A stretch of DNA of 64,000 nt from Solibacillus sp040274725 (GTDB lineage Bacteria; Bacillota; Bacilli; Bacillales_A; Planococcaceae): assembly GCA_040274725.1 (NCBI GenBank), contig JBEMAQ010000014.1, positions 1 to 64,000 on the forward strand. The letters run 5' to 3'. Below the pieces are notes generated by a model. The model was not told the origin of the DNA and searched no databases. It saw only the letters and a list, made by a program, of their open reading frames with translations. The position numbers were made by a program, and so were the translations under genes. Each line of letters opens with the position of its first letter. Position 1 is the first letter of the stretch. This document shows positions 44,838 to 54,114 of this stretch, one piece after another.

Positions 44838-45191
44838 ACTAGACTACCTTACTTTAATAATAGAAAACTATTTACTGATAAACAAGGAGAAATCGAAACT
44901 TTCGGAAAAATTAAACTATAATGTCACACTACTCAAATCGCTTGTCTAGCATTTCTTTGAACTTTACTTATAGCTAGCTTGAATTAAAGAACCTATATGA
45001 ATTGAAAGTATTTTCCTACATTTATAAATGTAGTTCTTTTATCCAATAAGAAATCCGGGAATGAAGATGGATATTAGGTGCTTTTATTTAAAACATATAA
45101 GGAAAAAAGTAACTCAATTTTATCAATTAAACCCATCATTATTTCAATATAATGTATAATAATTGTTATTAATTGTATTGGAGGAAGTATT
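44838..45191. other. AT-rich intergenic region between divergent chemoreceptor genes
   Basis: About 350 bases. Two TATAAT boxes (45148-45153 and 45155-45160) may belong to the next gene's promoter, but no matching -35 is convincing. No hairpin or small gene is seen. Confidence 0.4.
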
Positions 45192-46697
45192 ATGATTTTC
45201 GTTAAAGAAAAAACACTAGATTTAGATGAATTACAATATCAAACCGAAATGCATTTACAGCATTTGAAAAATGACAATTTCCACGAGCACTTTAAGTATA
45301 AAACTGAAAATAAACAGCTCTTACATATTGTAAATAATTTAAATGAATCCATTCGTCAGACGTACGATAAAATGGAGGCCCTGTCGCTACGTACTCAAGG
45401 AGTTATGGAAAACAATGATTTATTGTTTTTAGAGGTGCTTTTACCGTCTGGAAGATTTCCCGATAATGACAATATTTTTGTGATTGATCCTCAATTAAAG
45501 AAGTCACTCGGATGCGGCGATACTTTCCCATTAACAAATTTCAAACATTTCACACAGCTAATACCTGAAAAAAATGTTAAGCCATTTATGGAGTCATTGC
45601 TTGCACATTTACACGATAAAACAGGTCGAAAAAAATTTGATATCACGCATTTAATGCGTTTTGCTGATGGGAAAAATCGATGGGTTCGTACATATGGAAT
45701 TGCACGTAGAAATGAACAAGGTATTCCACATCGCTTAGTTATAGCGATTACAAATATTGATGAGCAACAAAAAATCTTGCATGATTTAACAACATATTTC
45801 ACTCGTTATGAGTTGATTAATCAAGCATTAGTAGAGGCACCGTGGGATATGACGGTTATAGATGGAGATCCATTTCATCCTGATAACGAATTTTGGTGGA
45901 GTGCACAGTTCCGCCAAACATTAGGATTCCGTGATGAATTAGATTTTCCGAATATTATGAGTTCTTGGACAGACCGGTTGCATCCAGACGATATGGAAAA
46001 AACGATGCAATTAATGTCACAACATATACTAGACTACTCTGGTCAGACACCATTTGAAATCGATTATCGACTTTTATTAAAATCAGGGGAATATTGTTGG
46101 TTTCACGCTAGTGGCACAACACAGCGTGGCGAAGGTGGTATTCCATTACGTATTGCAGGAACAATTCGCGACATTACGTTCGAAAAAAATAAAGAACAAA
46201 ATGTTGCCGAAATCACGATTAGAATGGAGGAATTATCTGCCTCTATCCACGAAATGGTTAATGGTATCAGTTCTATTACTTTGCATGCACAAGAGCTCGC
46301 AACAACACAGGAAAAAACAACACTTGCAGCTAATGAAACAAAGGTCTTAGCCGATGAAACACAAACAATTTCAAATTTCATCAAGGAAATAGCCAATCAA
46401 ACGAATCTTTTAGGGCTTAACGCCGCTATCGAAGCAGCTCGTGCAGGAGAACACGGAAAAGGCTTCGGTGTCGTAGCAGATGAAGTACGAAAATTAGCTG
46501 TAAATTCCGAACAAGCAACAAGTAATATTGAATCAGGCGTTACGCTAATGAAAAAATCTATCGACCACATTATTACATACATGACAAAAATAAACGAACT
46601 TGCTCAAACACAGGCAGCATTAACAGAACAAATGAATGCTTCAGTTGAAGAAATTAACGCAATGGCCCAAGACTTAGTTAACTTTGCAAAACGCTAG
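45192..46697 (+). CDS. Soluble PAS-PAS methyl-accepting chemotaxis protein
   Basis: 501 residues, no membrane helix. Two PAS domains (about 75-200 and 210-330) are visible; the second has the typical PAC end DYRLLLKSGEYCWFHASG and IAGTIRDITFEKN. A short signalling domain follows with NLLGLNAAIEAARAGEHGKGFGVVADEVRKLA. The protein lacks most of the methylation helices of full-length receptors, so it is an abbreviated cytoplasmic receptor sensing an internal signal. Divergent from hemAT. GGAGGAAG precedes the ATG. Confidence 0.9.
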   Translation: MIFVKEKTLDLDELQYQTEMHLQHLKNDNFHEHFKYKTENKQLLHIVNNLNESIRQTYDKMEALSLRTQGVMENNDLLFLEVLLPSGRFPDNDNIFVIDPQLKKSLGCGDTFPLTNFKHFTQLIPEKNVKPFMESLLAHLHDKTGRKKFDITHLMRFADGKNRWVRTYGIARRNEQGIPHRLVIAITNIDEQQKILHDLTTYFTRYELINQALVEAPWDMTVIDGDPFHPDNEFWWSAQFRQTLGFRDELDFPNIMSSWTDRLHPDDMEKTMQLMSQHILDYSGQTPFEIDYRLLLKSGEYCWFHASGTTQRGEGGIPLRIAGTIRDITFEKNKEQNVAEITIRMEELSASIHEMVNGISSITLHAQELATTQEKTTLAANETKVLADETQTISNFIKEIANQTNLLGLNAAIEAARAGEHGKGFGVVADEVRKLAVNSEQATSNIESGVTLMKKSIDHIITYMTKINELAQTQAALTEQMNASVEEINAMAQDLVNFAKR

Positions 46698-46777
46698 TAC
46701 AAGGTGAACATGAGGCCAAACTTGTACCACATACAGCGATTCAATACAGTTTAATAAAATTTATTTGGTTACCTAAA

Positions 46778-46845
46778 AAAGGTGCTCCGATGAATCGAGT
46801 TAGTGAATTACCCACCAACTTGTAAAAATTCATCGGAGCACCTTT
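46778..46845. repeat. Long imperfect hairpin element
   Basis: Perfect 18-base arms at 46778-46795 and 46828-46845 enclose 32 bases that themselves fold (AGTT-GTG with CAC-AACT). It lies between convergent genes and may serve as a terminator, but it is longer than usual and lacks a clean T-run. It could be a miniature repeat element. Confidence 0.55.
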
Positions 46846-46901
46846 GTTACTTTCTCTAAAATTCTTTCTTTTCTAATTCAGAAGAAAGCAGAAAGCTACA
46901 C

Positions 46902-47972
46902 TTATTTTTTAAATTTCACATCAATAATCCAGAGCTCCGCGCGACTACCTATACGCATTGGCGGGCCCCAAAAGCCGTAGCCACTTGAAACGAGCGCATG
47001 CATCGATTCTTTTACTGCATGTCCATAATCCAGCTCGAAAATTCGCTGTGTAATAAGATGATTCGGCCATAGCTGCCCTTTATGCGTATGACCCGACACG
47101 TGAAAATCAACCGCTAGCTCAGCAGGTGTCTGTAAATCCTGCGGTGTGTGGTCCATGACAATCCACGGCAAATCTCGATTTTCTGGTACAAGTTCAGTAA
47201 GTTCCGTGCGTCCTTTATTCGTTAAATCCTCGCGCCCGGTCACATAAAACTTGTCCGCCACAAGCACCGTCTCGTCCATTAAAATCTCGACGCCCGCATC
47301 CTTCATCGTTTCTATAAATAGAGGGATTTCCCCGCCGTAATACTCGTGATTGCCCGGCACACCGTACACACCGTATGTCGACGTTAGCTGACTGAGCACC
47401 TCGCCCATGCCAGTATTGATAAAGCGCACCGGACTATCATCAACAAGATCCCCAGCTAGCAATACTAAATCTGGCTTTGCCTCATTCGACAGCTTCACAA
47501 AGTTTTCTAAATGGCCTTTATTCGACAAGACACCTAAATGAAAATCAGATGCCATGACAACACGCATATCCTCACCCGGCTTGTCGATTTCAATTTCAAG
47601 CGAGCGCGTTACAGGTGAATACGCGTAGTATGTTCCAATCATAAATAAAATTGCAAAAATACTCACTGCACCCGTGCCAACCATTTTCGTTGTCAGCGGC
47701 GTAAATTTCACAAGTATATTTGCAATGATGCATAGCAAGATTCCGTACTGCATCACAAACAACCAGTAACTACCAAGCACCGACAACGGCGTTAGTAATG
47801 GGTGCATTTTTCCGATAAAATAACCGAACGAAATCGCATAAAGTAGCACCCAATAGAGAAGCGGCCAACGATAAATATGTAAGGCCTTTAACCAAGCCCT
47901 TACATTCCAGCCAATATAAAATGTAATCGCCACAAAAATAAGTAGCGGAAGTATCATCAGCACTGCACGCAT
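46902..47972 (-). CDS. Membrane-bound calcineurin-like metallophosphoesterase (YkuE/YaeI type)
   Basis: 356 residues. Four N-terminal membrane helices (about 4-22, 37-55, 66-88 and 98-118) precede a phosphoesterase domain facing the outside. The metal motifs are complete: ASDFHLG, AGDLVDD, GNHEYYGG, and VSGHTHKGQLWP. Homologues are associated with phospholipid or lipid A-type pyrophosphate cleavage or with cell-wall export, but the substrate here is unknown. A single gene; the ATG is preceded by GAGGG. Confidence 0.88.
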   Translation of the reverse strand: MRAVLMILPLLIFVAITFYIGWNVRAWLKALHIYRWPLLYWVLLYAISFGYFIGKMHPLLTPLSVLGSYWLFVMQYGILLCIIANILVKFTPLTTKMVGTGAVSIFAILFMIGTYYAYSPVTRSLEIEIDKPGEDMRVVMASDFHLGVLSNKGHLENFVKLSNEAKPDLVLLAGDLVDDSPVRFINTGMGEVLSQLTSTYGVYGVPGNHEYYGGEIPLFIETMKDAGVEILMDETVLVADKFYVTGREDLTNKGRTELTELVPENRDLPWIVMDHTPQDLQTPAELAVDFHVSGHTHKGQLWPNHLITQRIFELDYGHAVKESMHALVSSGYGFWGPPMRIGSRAELWIIDVKFKK

Positions 47973-48051
47973 TTTGTACCCTCACTTTCTTCTTATGTTA
48001 TAACATAAGCATAGATTTATTTTACTAAACTTTAAGTTTGAGGTGCTACAA

Positions 48052-48351
48052 TTGACTATTAGTTTTTTCTTATGTATTCTGAGCGGTCTATTATCCGTCG
48101 GCATTGGCTTTCTAATTTGGAAAAGGGATTGGCATCATTTTGTTGCTAGCATTCATCCCGAGGCGTACAGAGCACAACCACAAAAATTCGCACAGCTTGT
48201 TGGAAAATATGCAATATTTACCGGTCTATTAACGCTTGTTTTGCCATTTGCGCTCGAACAATTCGATAGCCTCGCGTTTGCTTTTTATGCAATTTGTGCA
48301 GTCGGTAGCCTTTTCTATATTTTTTTTAAGATAAAAAGCCTTATACGATAG
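48052..48351 (+). CDS. Small DUF3899-like membrane protein
   Basis: 99 residues from TTG at 48052 with AGGTG six bases upstream; GTG at 48043 lies within that site. Two to three membrane helices (about 1-18, 47-62 and 70-90) with a loop containing KRDWHHFVASIHPEAY. The layout agrees with my memory of DUF3899, a family of unknown function in Bacillales. Divergent from the phosphoesterase gene. Confidence 0.7.
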   Translation: MTISFFLCILSGLLSVGIGFLIWKRDWHHFVASIHPEAYRAQPQKFAQLVGKYAIFTGLLTLVLPFALEQFDSLAFAFYAICAVGSLFYIFFKIKSLIR

Positions 48352-48436
48352 GCAATCCGCGATTTTCGCTAAAATTTCACATACTTCTTTATACCCTCAC
48401 ATAAGGTTTAGTGGTATTATAAACATTAGCGGAAAG

Positions 48437-48496
48437 GCATTTTATAATGCTTCAGACAGTACGTGAAGTGTCTGTACGGGTGAGCCGCGCCTCACC
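48437..48496 (+). promoter_or_regulatory. Structured 5' leader of the 95-residue protein gene
   Basis: Three consecutive stems: GCATT/AATGC, CAGACA (48453-48458)/TGTCTG (48469-48474), and GGTGAG (48479-48484)/CTCACC (48491-48496). CTTCA (48450-48454) can also pair with TGAAG (48464-48468), which excludes the second stem. It may be a switch. No known riboswitch class was recognised. Confidence 0.45.
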
Positions 48497-48532
48497 TAAA
48501 ATTTTATTCTGATATAAAAGGTTGGAGACAAC

Positions 48533-48820
48533 ATGCAAAAAAACAAATACCGAGTTTTAGATAGTACGTTATTCGAAATCGCAAGCAGCCGTTCTTTCAC
48601 AGAAAAGGACAATCTTGCGGAAAAATTCAATGAAGAAGGTCGCATTCTCCTTGTAAAAGGTCGTTGCGAAGAAGTATTAACTTTATCAATTATCAAAACT
48701 GAAACGGGTCAAGGCTACTTAGTAACTTGGGACGATTCAGAAGAGTACTTCTCTGGCTGGAACATGGCTTGGGAAGAATTCATGTGGTGCTTAAACATCG
48801 CTGCACCATCAGCAGAATAG
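48533..48820 (+). CDS. Hypothetical 95-residue soluble acidic protein
   Basis: 95 residues, acidic, no signal or membrane segment. It looks like a small mixed alpha-beta domain: an N-terminal helix (NLAEKFNEEGR), strands (ILLVKGR, EVLTLSIIKTETGQGYLVTW), then a Trp-rich end (GWNMAWEEFMWCLN). I do not recognise a family. Codon use looks well adapted, with few rare codons, suggesting good expression. GGAG precedes the ATG, and the gene has its own structured leader and strong terminator. Confidence 0.75.
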   Translation: MQKNKYRVLDSTLFEIASSRSFTEKDNLAEKFNEEGRILLVKGRCEEVLTLSIIKTETGQGYLVTWDDSEEYFSGWNMAWEEFMWCLNIAAPSAE

Positions 48821-48826
48821 CACACA

Positions 48827-48855
48827 AAAAAGGTGAGCCACGTGCTCACCTTTTT
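48827..48855. terminator. Bidirectional terminator
   Basis: A perfect AAAAAGGTGAGC/GCTCACCTTTTT stem between convergent genes. It overlaps the last codons of the TauE-like gene. Confidence 0.93.
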
Positions 48856-49622
48856 GCTATTTCAAGCCAGTAATCATATGAATTTTTTATAATGAGCACA
48901 AACGTCATGACAATAAATAGTAGACGTATAAAGCTAAGCCCCTTGGCCATCGCCACTTTTGAACCTGTATACGCACCAATGACCATCGCTACCCCTAAAA
49001 TAAGCCCATATGTAAAATTAACCATGCCTAACAATAAATACGTTAGTAGTGCCGCAATATTGCTCGTAAAATTAAGCAACTTCGAGCTTGCTGATGCCTC
49101 TAAAAAGCCAAAGCCCATAAACAATAACACAAATATAATAAATGAGCCTGTGCCTGGTCCGAAAAAGCCGTCGTAAAAGCCAATGATCACCATTAAGCCA
49201 AGCCCGAGCCATTTTTTCTTACCTGTCGCGTACACCGCCGTTTTTGCCTGGCCAAAGCCTTTATTAAATACGGTATATAAAAATACCACTGTTAGCATAA
49301 CAATGACAAGTGGTCGCAAAATGCTCGGCGAAATGGCACTAACAGTCAGCGCGCCGCATACCGAGCTAATAAAGACAAACGGGATAATTGGCAGCAGCAT
49401 TTTGGTATTAATTTTACCCGCGCGTAAAAATGTCATCATGCTCGTAAAGTTGCCAAGCGAGCCCGCGAGTTTATTCGTCGCAATCGCCGCTGCAGGTGGC
49501 ATGCCAACCATTAGCAGCGCAGGCAGTGAAATGAGCCCGCCTCCACCAACAATTGCATTTAAAAAGCCTGCAAGTAAACCAAAAAGTACTAGTGTTACAA
49601 TTGCTATTACGTCTAATTCCAT
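48846..49622 (-). CDS. TauE/SafE (TSUP) family anion exporter
   Basis: 258 residues with about eight helices in two homologous halves. The family signatures are visible: GLLAGFLNAIVGGGGLISLPALL at the start and GFYDGFFGPGTGSFIIFVLLFMGFG in the second half. TSUP proteins export sulfite, sulfoacetate or similar organic sulfur anions; the substrate here is not determined. The start ATG has GAGG upstream. Single gene. Confidence 0.88.
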   Translation of the reverse strand: MELDVIAIVTLVLFGLLAGFLNAIVGGGGLISLPALLMVGMPPAAAIATNKLAGSLGNFTSMMTFLRAGKINTKMLLPIIPFVFISSVCGALTVSAISPSILRPLVIVMLTVVFLYTVFNKGFGQAKTAVYATGKKKWLGLGLMVIIGFYDGFFGPGTGSFIIFVLLFMGFGFLEASASSKLLNFTSNIAALLTYLLLGMVNFTYGLILGVAMVIGAYTGSKVAMAKGLSFIRLLFIVMTFVLIIKNSYDYWLEIAKR

Positions 49623-49676
49623 ATACCAGCCTCATTTCTCTCTGTAAAGTACCTTTATTTTACATGTTTCGAGTAT

Positions 49677-49708
49677 AAAAAAATAGCTGACCCGTTTAGA
49701 GTCAGCTA
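49677..49708 (-). terminator. Terminator of the two-component operon
   Basis: TAGCTGAC and GTCAGCTA stem with T7 on the minus strand, just past the kinase stop. Confidence 0.88.
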
Positions 49709-49712
49709 CTAA

Positions 49713-51905
49713 TTATTTCATTGGAATTTTTACTGTCACCTTAAATAAATCCCCGTCGACTGCGATTTGCATCGTACCACCATGCAAATCAACAATCGAC
49801 TGTGCAATCGCGAGGCCAAGTCCCGAACCTTCTGTGTGGCGTGATGTGTCGGCGCGTTTAAAACGTTCCACAAGCTCGCCTGCATCTTCGTTTAACTCAT
49901 ACTTCGCCACGTTTTTCACTATGAACTCTACAACACCTAGATCAACCTTCAATTGCACATAAACACGCGTGCCCTCTAATGAATACTTACGCGCATTAAC
50001 GATTAAATTATCAATCGCGCGCCACCATTTCTGTCCATCTACTACTGCGAAAATTGGCTGCTCAGAAATTGTGACGCGTAGGTCTAATCCTGCCGCTGCA
50101 AAGTCCTCCTCCTGCTCGCCAATTGTTTGCTGCAGTAACTGCGCGAGGTCTACTTGTGTACGCACAAGCTCCATATTGCCACTCGCCATTTTCGATACCT
50201 CAAATAAATCCTCAATCAGTGTTTTTAAGCGTGCTGATTTCACCTCTAAAATGCCAATGTATTTCGCACGTTCCTCTTCTGTTAACTCTGGGTTCTTCAA
50301 GAGATCCGTATACGTAATGATCGACGTGAGTGGTGTGCGTAAATCATGGCTGACATTTGTAATGAGCTCCGTTTTCATGCGCTCACTTTTCGCCTGCTCC
50401 GTCAGTGAACTCTTCACTCCGTCACGCAGCGCATTTAAATTTTCTGCATGATGTGCGAGCGGTGATTTGCCTTTTACCTTTAAATCTCCCGTCAGACGCC
50501 CTTCTGCCATTTCCTTCGTATGCTTCATAATCGTATTTAAGTAGCCCATACGGCGAATAAAGCTGTACAATACCGGTAAAAAAACAAAGATAAAGAATGG
50601 AATATACAACAGGAATAGGCCAAAATCCATAAATGAAACGACTAAACCAAACCCTGCAAGGAATACGACAACGAGCATCAATAAAGACTGCGTGCCGATT
50701 TTACGGTTTAAAAACAATGTTTCACTTGCTTGCCATAATTTATACGTGAACGTGTCTTTCAGCATGCCCTGCTTTTCTGTCAGGAGCTGCTCATACTGCC
50801 ACACTGCACTCACCACTAATAATGCAAGCATCGCAAAACTAATCGGGACAAACACGATAACATCTAGTATACCAAATGAGCTATTTTGCCCCATGACATA
50901 ATAGCCGATTGACTGAATCGAATAATTAGTGGATGTAAAAAATGGAATCATAAAGCATGCAAGCCCTATCCATAACAGAACGAAAATATCGACTGGCACA
51001 CGACGTAGCTTTTCACGTCCATTTGGCCAAACTTCAAAATCTGCCTGTACCGGTCGTAGCTTCGTACATAATAAAACAAAGCTAATCACGCCTAGAATAT
51101 ATAAGATGTAGTATGCAATTTTGGTAAACTGAAATACCTGCAGATCTTTCACAATACCTGCTCCAGTATTTTTCGAAATCGTCACGTCACCTGTCACCGG
51201 TGCCGATGAATTCTCAATCAGGCGCGTACCTGGTGCCAAGCCCTCCCCGTCATTTAAATAATCCGATAAATAAATGTACTTGACGACATTTCGACCAGAA
51301 AAATCATTTTTTTCCGTATACGTAAAACGTTTAAGTACGTCCTTTGTCACATCGCCCTTTTTGAACACTTCATTCGTCTCTACATTGATCAGTTCATAAT
51401 TGTAATGGCTGAAATTATTTAAAAACTCCTGCTTCTCTTCGTTATACTCCTTCATATACTCTTTTAAAGCGCGCTCCTTTAAAGCAACTATCTTTGCATC
51501 GACATGCACATCATCTTCAAAATTCGCTTTAATATCGGCAATTTTTTTATCGCGCTCCACTAATATTAGCTCGCGTACTTCCTCGGAACTCGTCTCTTCT
51601 AAACGCTCTGCATATTGCAGCATAATATTTTCTACTTGTTCAGGTAGCGAGCCGTAGTACTCACGGTAATGCACACGTTCATCCTCAGTCACAATGAGCA
51701 GCTTTTTTCGCAAGTCCTCCTCCGACATTTCATCTAATACAAAACGCGTCAGCCCCTCACGAAACTCCTGCTCCTCATAATAAAACCCGTTCGTCTGGTA
51801 ATACGATTTCCCAATATAATTCGGTCCCTCAACTACTAAGCATAACGCCGCTAACACCACAACATACATAAGAAAAAGCTGGAGGAGTAGTTTCCCTTTT
51901 TTCAT
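49713..51905 (-). CDS. Sensor histidine kinase with large extracellular and multi-helix membrane domain
   Basis: 730 residues. One N-terminal helix (7-26), a charged extracellular domain of about 230 residues, then about five helices (260-450). A short HAMP-like linker (KHTKEMAEGRL) leads to the HisKA box SHDLRTPLTSIITYTDLLKN with the phosphorylated His, then DNLIVNARKYS and GSGLGLAIAQSIVDLHGG of the ATPase domain. The sensor layout resembles the kinase partners of VanR-like regulators, possibly sensing cell-wall stress; this is inference. AGGAGG is eight bases before the ATG. Third gene of the regulator - small protein - kinase operon. Confidence 0.9.
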   Translation of the reverse strand: MKKGKLLLQLFLMYVVVLAALCLVVEGPNYIGKSYYQTNGFYYEEQEFREGLTRFVLDEMSEEDLRKKLLIVTEDERVHYREYYGSLPEQVENIMLQYAERLEETSSEEVRELILVERDKKIADIKANFEDDVHVDAKIVALKERALKEYMKEYNEEKQEFLNNFSHYNYELINVETNEVFKKGDVTKDVLKRFTYTEKNDFSGRNVVKYIYLSDYLNDGEGLAPGTRLIENSSAPVTGDVTISKNTGAGIVKDLQVFQFTKIAYYILYILGVISFVLLCTKLRPVQADFEVWPNGREKLRRVPVDIFVLLWIGLACFMIPFFTSTNYSIQSIGYYVMGQNSSFGILDVIVFVPISFAMLALLVVSAVWQYEQLLTEKQGMLKDTFTYKLWQASETLFLNRKIGTQSLLMLVVVFLAGFGLVVSFMDFGLFLLYIPFFIFVFLPVLYSFIRRMGYLNTIMKHTKEMAEGRLTGDLKVKGKSPLAHHAENLNALRDGVKSSLTEQAKSERMKTELITNVSHDLRTPLTSIITYTDLLKNPELTEEERAKYIGILEVKSARLKTLIEDLFEVSKMASGNMELVRTQVDLAQLLQQTIGEQEEDFAAAGLDLRVTISEQPIFAVVDGQKWWRAIDNLIVNARKYSLEGTRVYVQLKVDLGVVEFIVKNVAKYELNEDAGELVERFKRADTSRHTEGSGLGLAIAQSIVDLHGGTMQIAVDGDLFKVTVKIPMK

Positions 51906-51917
51906 CTAATATACCTC

Positions 51918-52052
51918 CTAAATTAACTGTAATAATACCTTCCACGCATCACCAAAGCGCGTCGTGTAATACACCCAAAACGCCTGCGCGAATAAATAAA
52001 TCCCAATGACTGCACCACCAACTCCGAGCCATGTCGCGAATCTACTTTTCAA
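51918..52052 (-). CDS. Small single-helix membrane protein between regulator and kinase
   Basis: 44 residues from TTG at 52052 (a TTG at 52064 is the alternative). The start overlaps the end of the response regulator gene, and the stop lies 12 bases before the kinase ATG and overlaps its ribosome site, so translation is probably coupled. One hydrophobic helix (TWLGVGGAVIGIYLFAQAFWVYY) with a basic N-terminus and a short C-terminal tail. It could be a regulator of the kinase. There is no known family. Confidence 0.55.
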   Translation of the reverse strand: MKSRFATWLGVGGAVIGIYLFAQAFWVYYTTRFGDAWKVLLQLI

Positions 52053-52725
52053 TTTTATAACCAAGCCCCCATACCACCTTTAAATAACGCGGATTTTTCG
52101 GGTCAACCTCAATTTTTTCACGAATCTTTCGGATGTGCACGGCAACGATATTTTCGGCGTTATACGCCTCCTCATTCCACACAAGCTCGTAAATTTCACG
52201 AATGCTAAAAACACGTCCCGCATTTTTCAGAAGTAGCTCGGTAATTTTGTATTCGGTCGGTGTCAATTTCACTGGTTCACCATCGACGCGTATCTCACGT
52301 GCCGATGCATCAAGCGTGAGTCCTTCCACCTCTGCAACCTCCTGATATGTCCCGAGATCCACATAGCGGCGCAACTGACTTTTCACACGTGCCATTAGCT
52401 CAAGCGGATGAAATGGCTTCGTAATGTAATCATCCGCCCCGACTGACAAGCCATGGATTTTATCGCTGTGCTCAGCCTTCGCACTCAGCATCAGTATTGG
52501 AATATTGCGCTCGGCACGAATTTTAAATGTCGCGGTGATTCCGTCCATATTCGGCATCATAATATCTAAAATAATTAAGTGAATCTCATGCTGCGACAGC
52601 TTTTCTAGTGCCTCCACACCGTCAGAGGCCTTCACAACTGCGTACCCCTCATTTTTCAAATAAATTTCAATCCCATCGCGAATGTCCTGATCATCATCCA
52701 CGACAAGCACCGTTAACTGACTCAT
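52042..52725 (-). CDS. OmpR-family response regulator (VanR-like)
   Basis: 227 residues. Receiver domain with the acidic pair at 10-12, phosphorylation site Asp54 (LIILDIMMPNMDG), Lys in ITKPF near 103. The C-terminal winged helix (about 130-225) has ALTPTEYKITELLLKNAGRVFSIREIYELVWN-type features. Forms an operon with the small membrane protein and kinase. Target genes are unknown. The gene starts without an obvious strong ribosome site. Confidence 0.93.
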   Translation of the reverse strand: MSQLTVLVVDDDQDIRDGIEIYLKNEGYAVVKASDGVEALEKLSQHEIHLIILDIMMPNMDGITATFKIRAERNIPILMLSAKAEHSDKIHGLSVGADDYITKPFHPLELMARVKSQLRRYVDLGTYQEVAEVEGLTLDASAREIRVDGEPVKLTPTEYKITELLLKNAGRVFSIREIYELVWNEEAYNAENIVAVHIRKIREKIEVDPKNPRYLKVVWGLGYKIEK

Positions 52726-52827
52726 TCGCTCACCCCAATGCTTTTTGTTATAAGTTTATACTACTTTCCATTTCTTAACTTCTAGCAAGGATAAATCTTA
52801 AGAAATTCTGAAGATTTACCTGGACGT

Positions 52828-52857
52828 CAAAAAAAAGCGTAGATTTCCCTACGCTTT
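52828..52857 (-). terminator. Terminator of the EamA gene
   Basis: AAAGCGTAG and CTACGCTTT stem followed by T8 on the minus strand, overlapping the last codons of the gene. Confidence 0.88.
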
Positions 52858-53712
52858 CCCTTTCGCACCAAGCGTTAACACAATAATCCCGCTCAGTAGC
52901 ATGCCGACGCCAATCCATGACGTCACCGTTAAATATTCACCAATCAAAAACACACCGAGCATCGCCGCAGTTAATGGCTCTGCAAGGCTTAATGTTACGG
53001 CCGCAGACGAGCTAATTTTTTGTAGGCCTGCCAAAAATAAAATGTAGGCTAAAGTAGTTGCTGCAAGTGCCATAAACAGCATCGACCATAAATTTGTCGG
53101 TGCACTTAACCACGTAAAACCGTCACGTGCTGCAAACGGCAATAAAAATAACGCACAAATCGTAAACGTCATCGCCACAGCTGGCAGTGTTTCTTCTTGC
53201 TCCATTAGTTTTTTACTTACATTCGTATAAAGCGCAAACATAAACCCTGCACATAAGGCCAGACTAATACCAAAAGGATTTACGACCGCCTCACCGCGAT
53301 TCACAAACAACAACACACAACCAATAACCGCTAGCCCTGTTGCAATCGCCCACACACGCGTCGGACGTACCTTCCAAATAATCCATTCAATTAGCCCTGC
53401 AAACACCGGCGAGCTCCCAATCGTTACAACCGTTCCGACCGCTACTCCTGTGAAGCGTACTGACGTAAAAAATAAGCTTTGAAACAGTGCAATCGCTAGC
53501 GCTGCAAAAATCGTCCATTTCCACGACCACTTTCGAAAATTAATTTTGCGCAAAGCAATGACCGCAATTAGCAGTACACCCCCACCAATTGCCGAGCGAA
53601 CACCTGCAACGGCAAACGGGGAAATATCATCCGTTAAAAAAGTTTGCGTCGTGCCTACTGTACCCCAGAGCATCGCCGCAATTAATACAAATATGTACGG
53701 TAAAATGTTCAC
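52849..53712 (-). CDS. EamA/DMT-family transporter
   Basis: 287 residues from GTG at 53712; AAAGGAG lies eight bases upstream, inside the longer frame that would begin at 53733. Ten membrane helices in two EamA halves: IFVLIAAMLWGTVGTTQTFL in the first and GFMFALYTNVSKKLM in the second. The family exports metabolites or amino acids. The substrate cannot be predicted. Single gene. Confidence 0.88.
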   Translation of the reverse strand: MNILPYIFVLIAAMLWGTVGTTQTFLTDDISPFAVAGVRSAIGGGVLLIAVIALRKINFRKWSWKWTIFAALAIALFQSLFFTSVRFTGVAVGTVVTIGSSPVFAGLIEWIIWKVRPTRVWAIATGLAVIGCVLLFVNRGEAVVNPFGISLALCAGFMFALYTNVSKKLMEQEETLPAVAMTFTICALFLLPFAARDGFTWLSAPTNLWSMLFMALAATTLAYILFLAGLQKISSSAAVTLSLAEPLTAAMLGVFLIGEYLTVTSWIGVGMLLSGIIVLTLGAKGKA

Positions 53713-53829
53713 GATGCACACTCCTTTTTCCATAATAATCCTATGCTAACACATCCCATATAGCGTTCCTAGCCGTCATCCAAAAAATTGATTATAATAA
53801 TAATAACCAATTAAAAAGGGGGCGACAAA

Positions 53830-54060
53830 ATGTATAAATCCGTTGAGGAAACAGCGAAGGACCTTGGTATGCCCGAGCATCAGGTGCTTCATTACATTTA
53901 TGCAGGACGCATCAAGGCGGTGCAGGACGGCGAGGACTTTTTAATTAATAGCGGACAGTTCGACACGTATTTTGATCAGCTAGAGCGCATTAAAGAGGAA
54001 ATCGAAATTTGGCGTAACACACCCATCCCAGAGGATATGGATGTTAAAGACGAGGATTAA
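53830..54060 (+). CDS. Small excisionase-like helix-turn-helix protein
   Basis: 76 residues. The first 50 residues resemble the MerR/excisionase-type winged helix: SVEETAKDLGMPEHQVLHYIYAGRIKAVQDGEDFLINS. The acidic C-terminal tail (about 50-76) is mostly helical. It is probably a DNA-binding protein or a small adaptor; no integrase or phage gene is nearby, so excision is unlikely. AAAGGGGG precedes the ATG. Confidence 0.75.
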   Translation: MYKSVEETAKDLGMPEHQVLHYIYAGRIKAVQDGEDFLINSGQFDTYFDQLERIKEEIEIWRNTPIPEDMDVKDED

Positions 54061-54114
54061 AAACAATGTAAAAGCGGGTAATTACTAAGCATAATGTACT
54101 GCAATTATTGCGCT

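Noticed and set aside
48437..48496. yybP-ykoY (manganese) or other known riboswitch
   Set aside because: The stems are short and none of the conserved loop sequences I know are present.
53830..54060. Prophage or integrative element marked by the excisionase-like gene
   Set aside because: No integrase, att-like repeats or phage genes occur nearby; the neighbours are metabolic genes.
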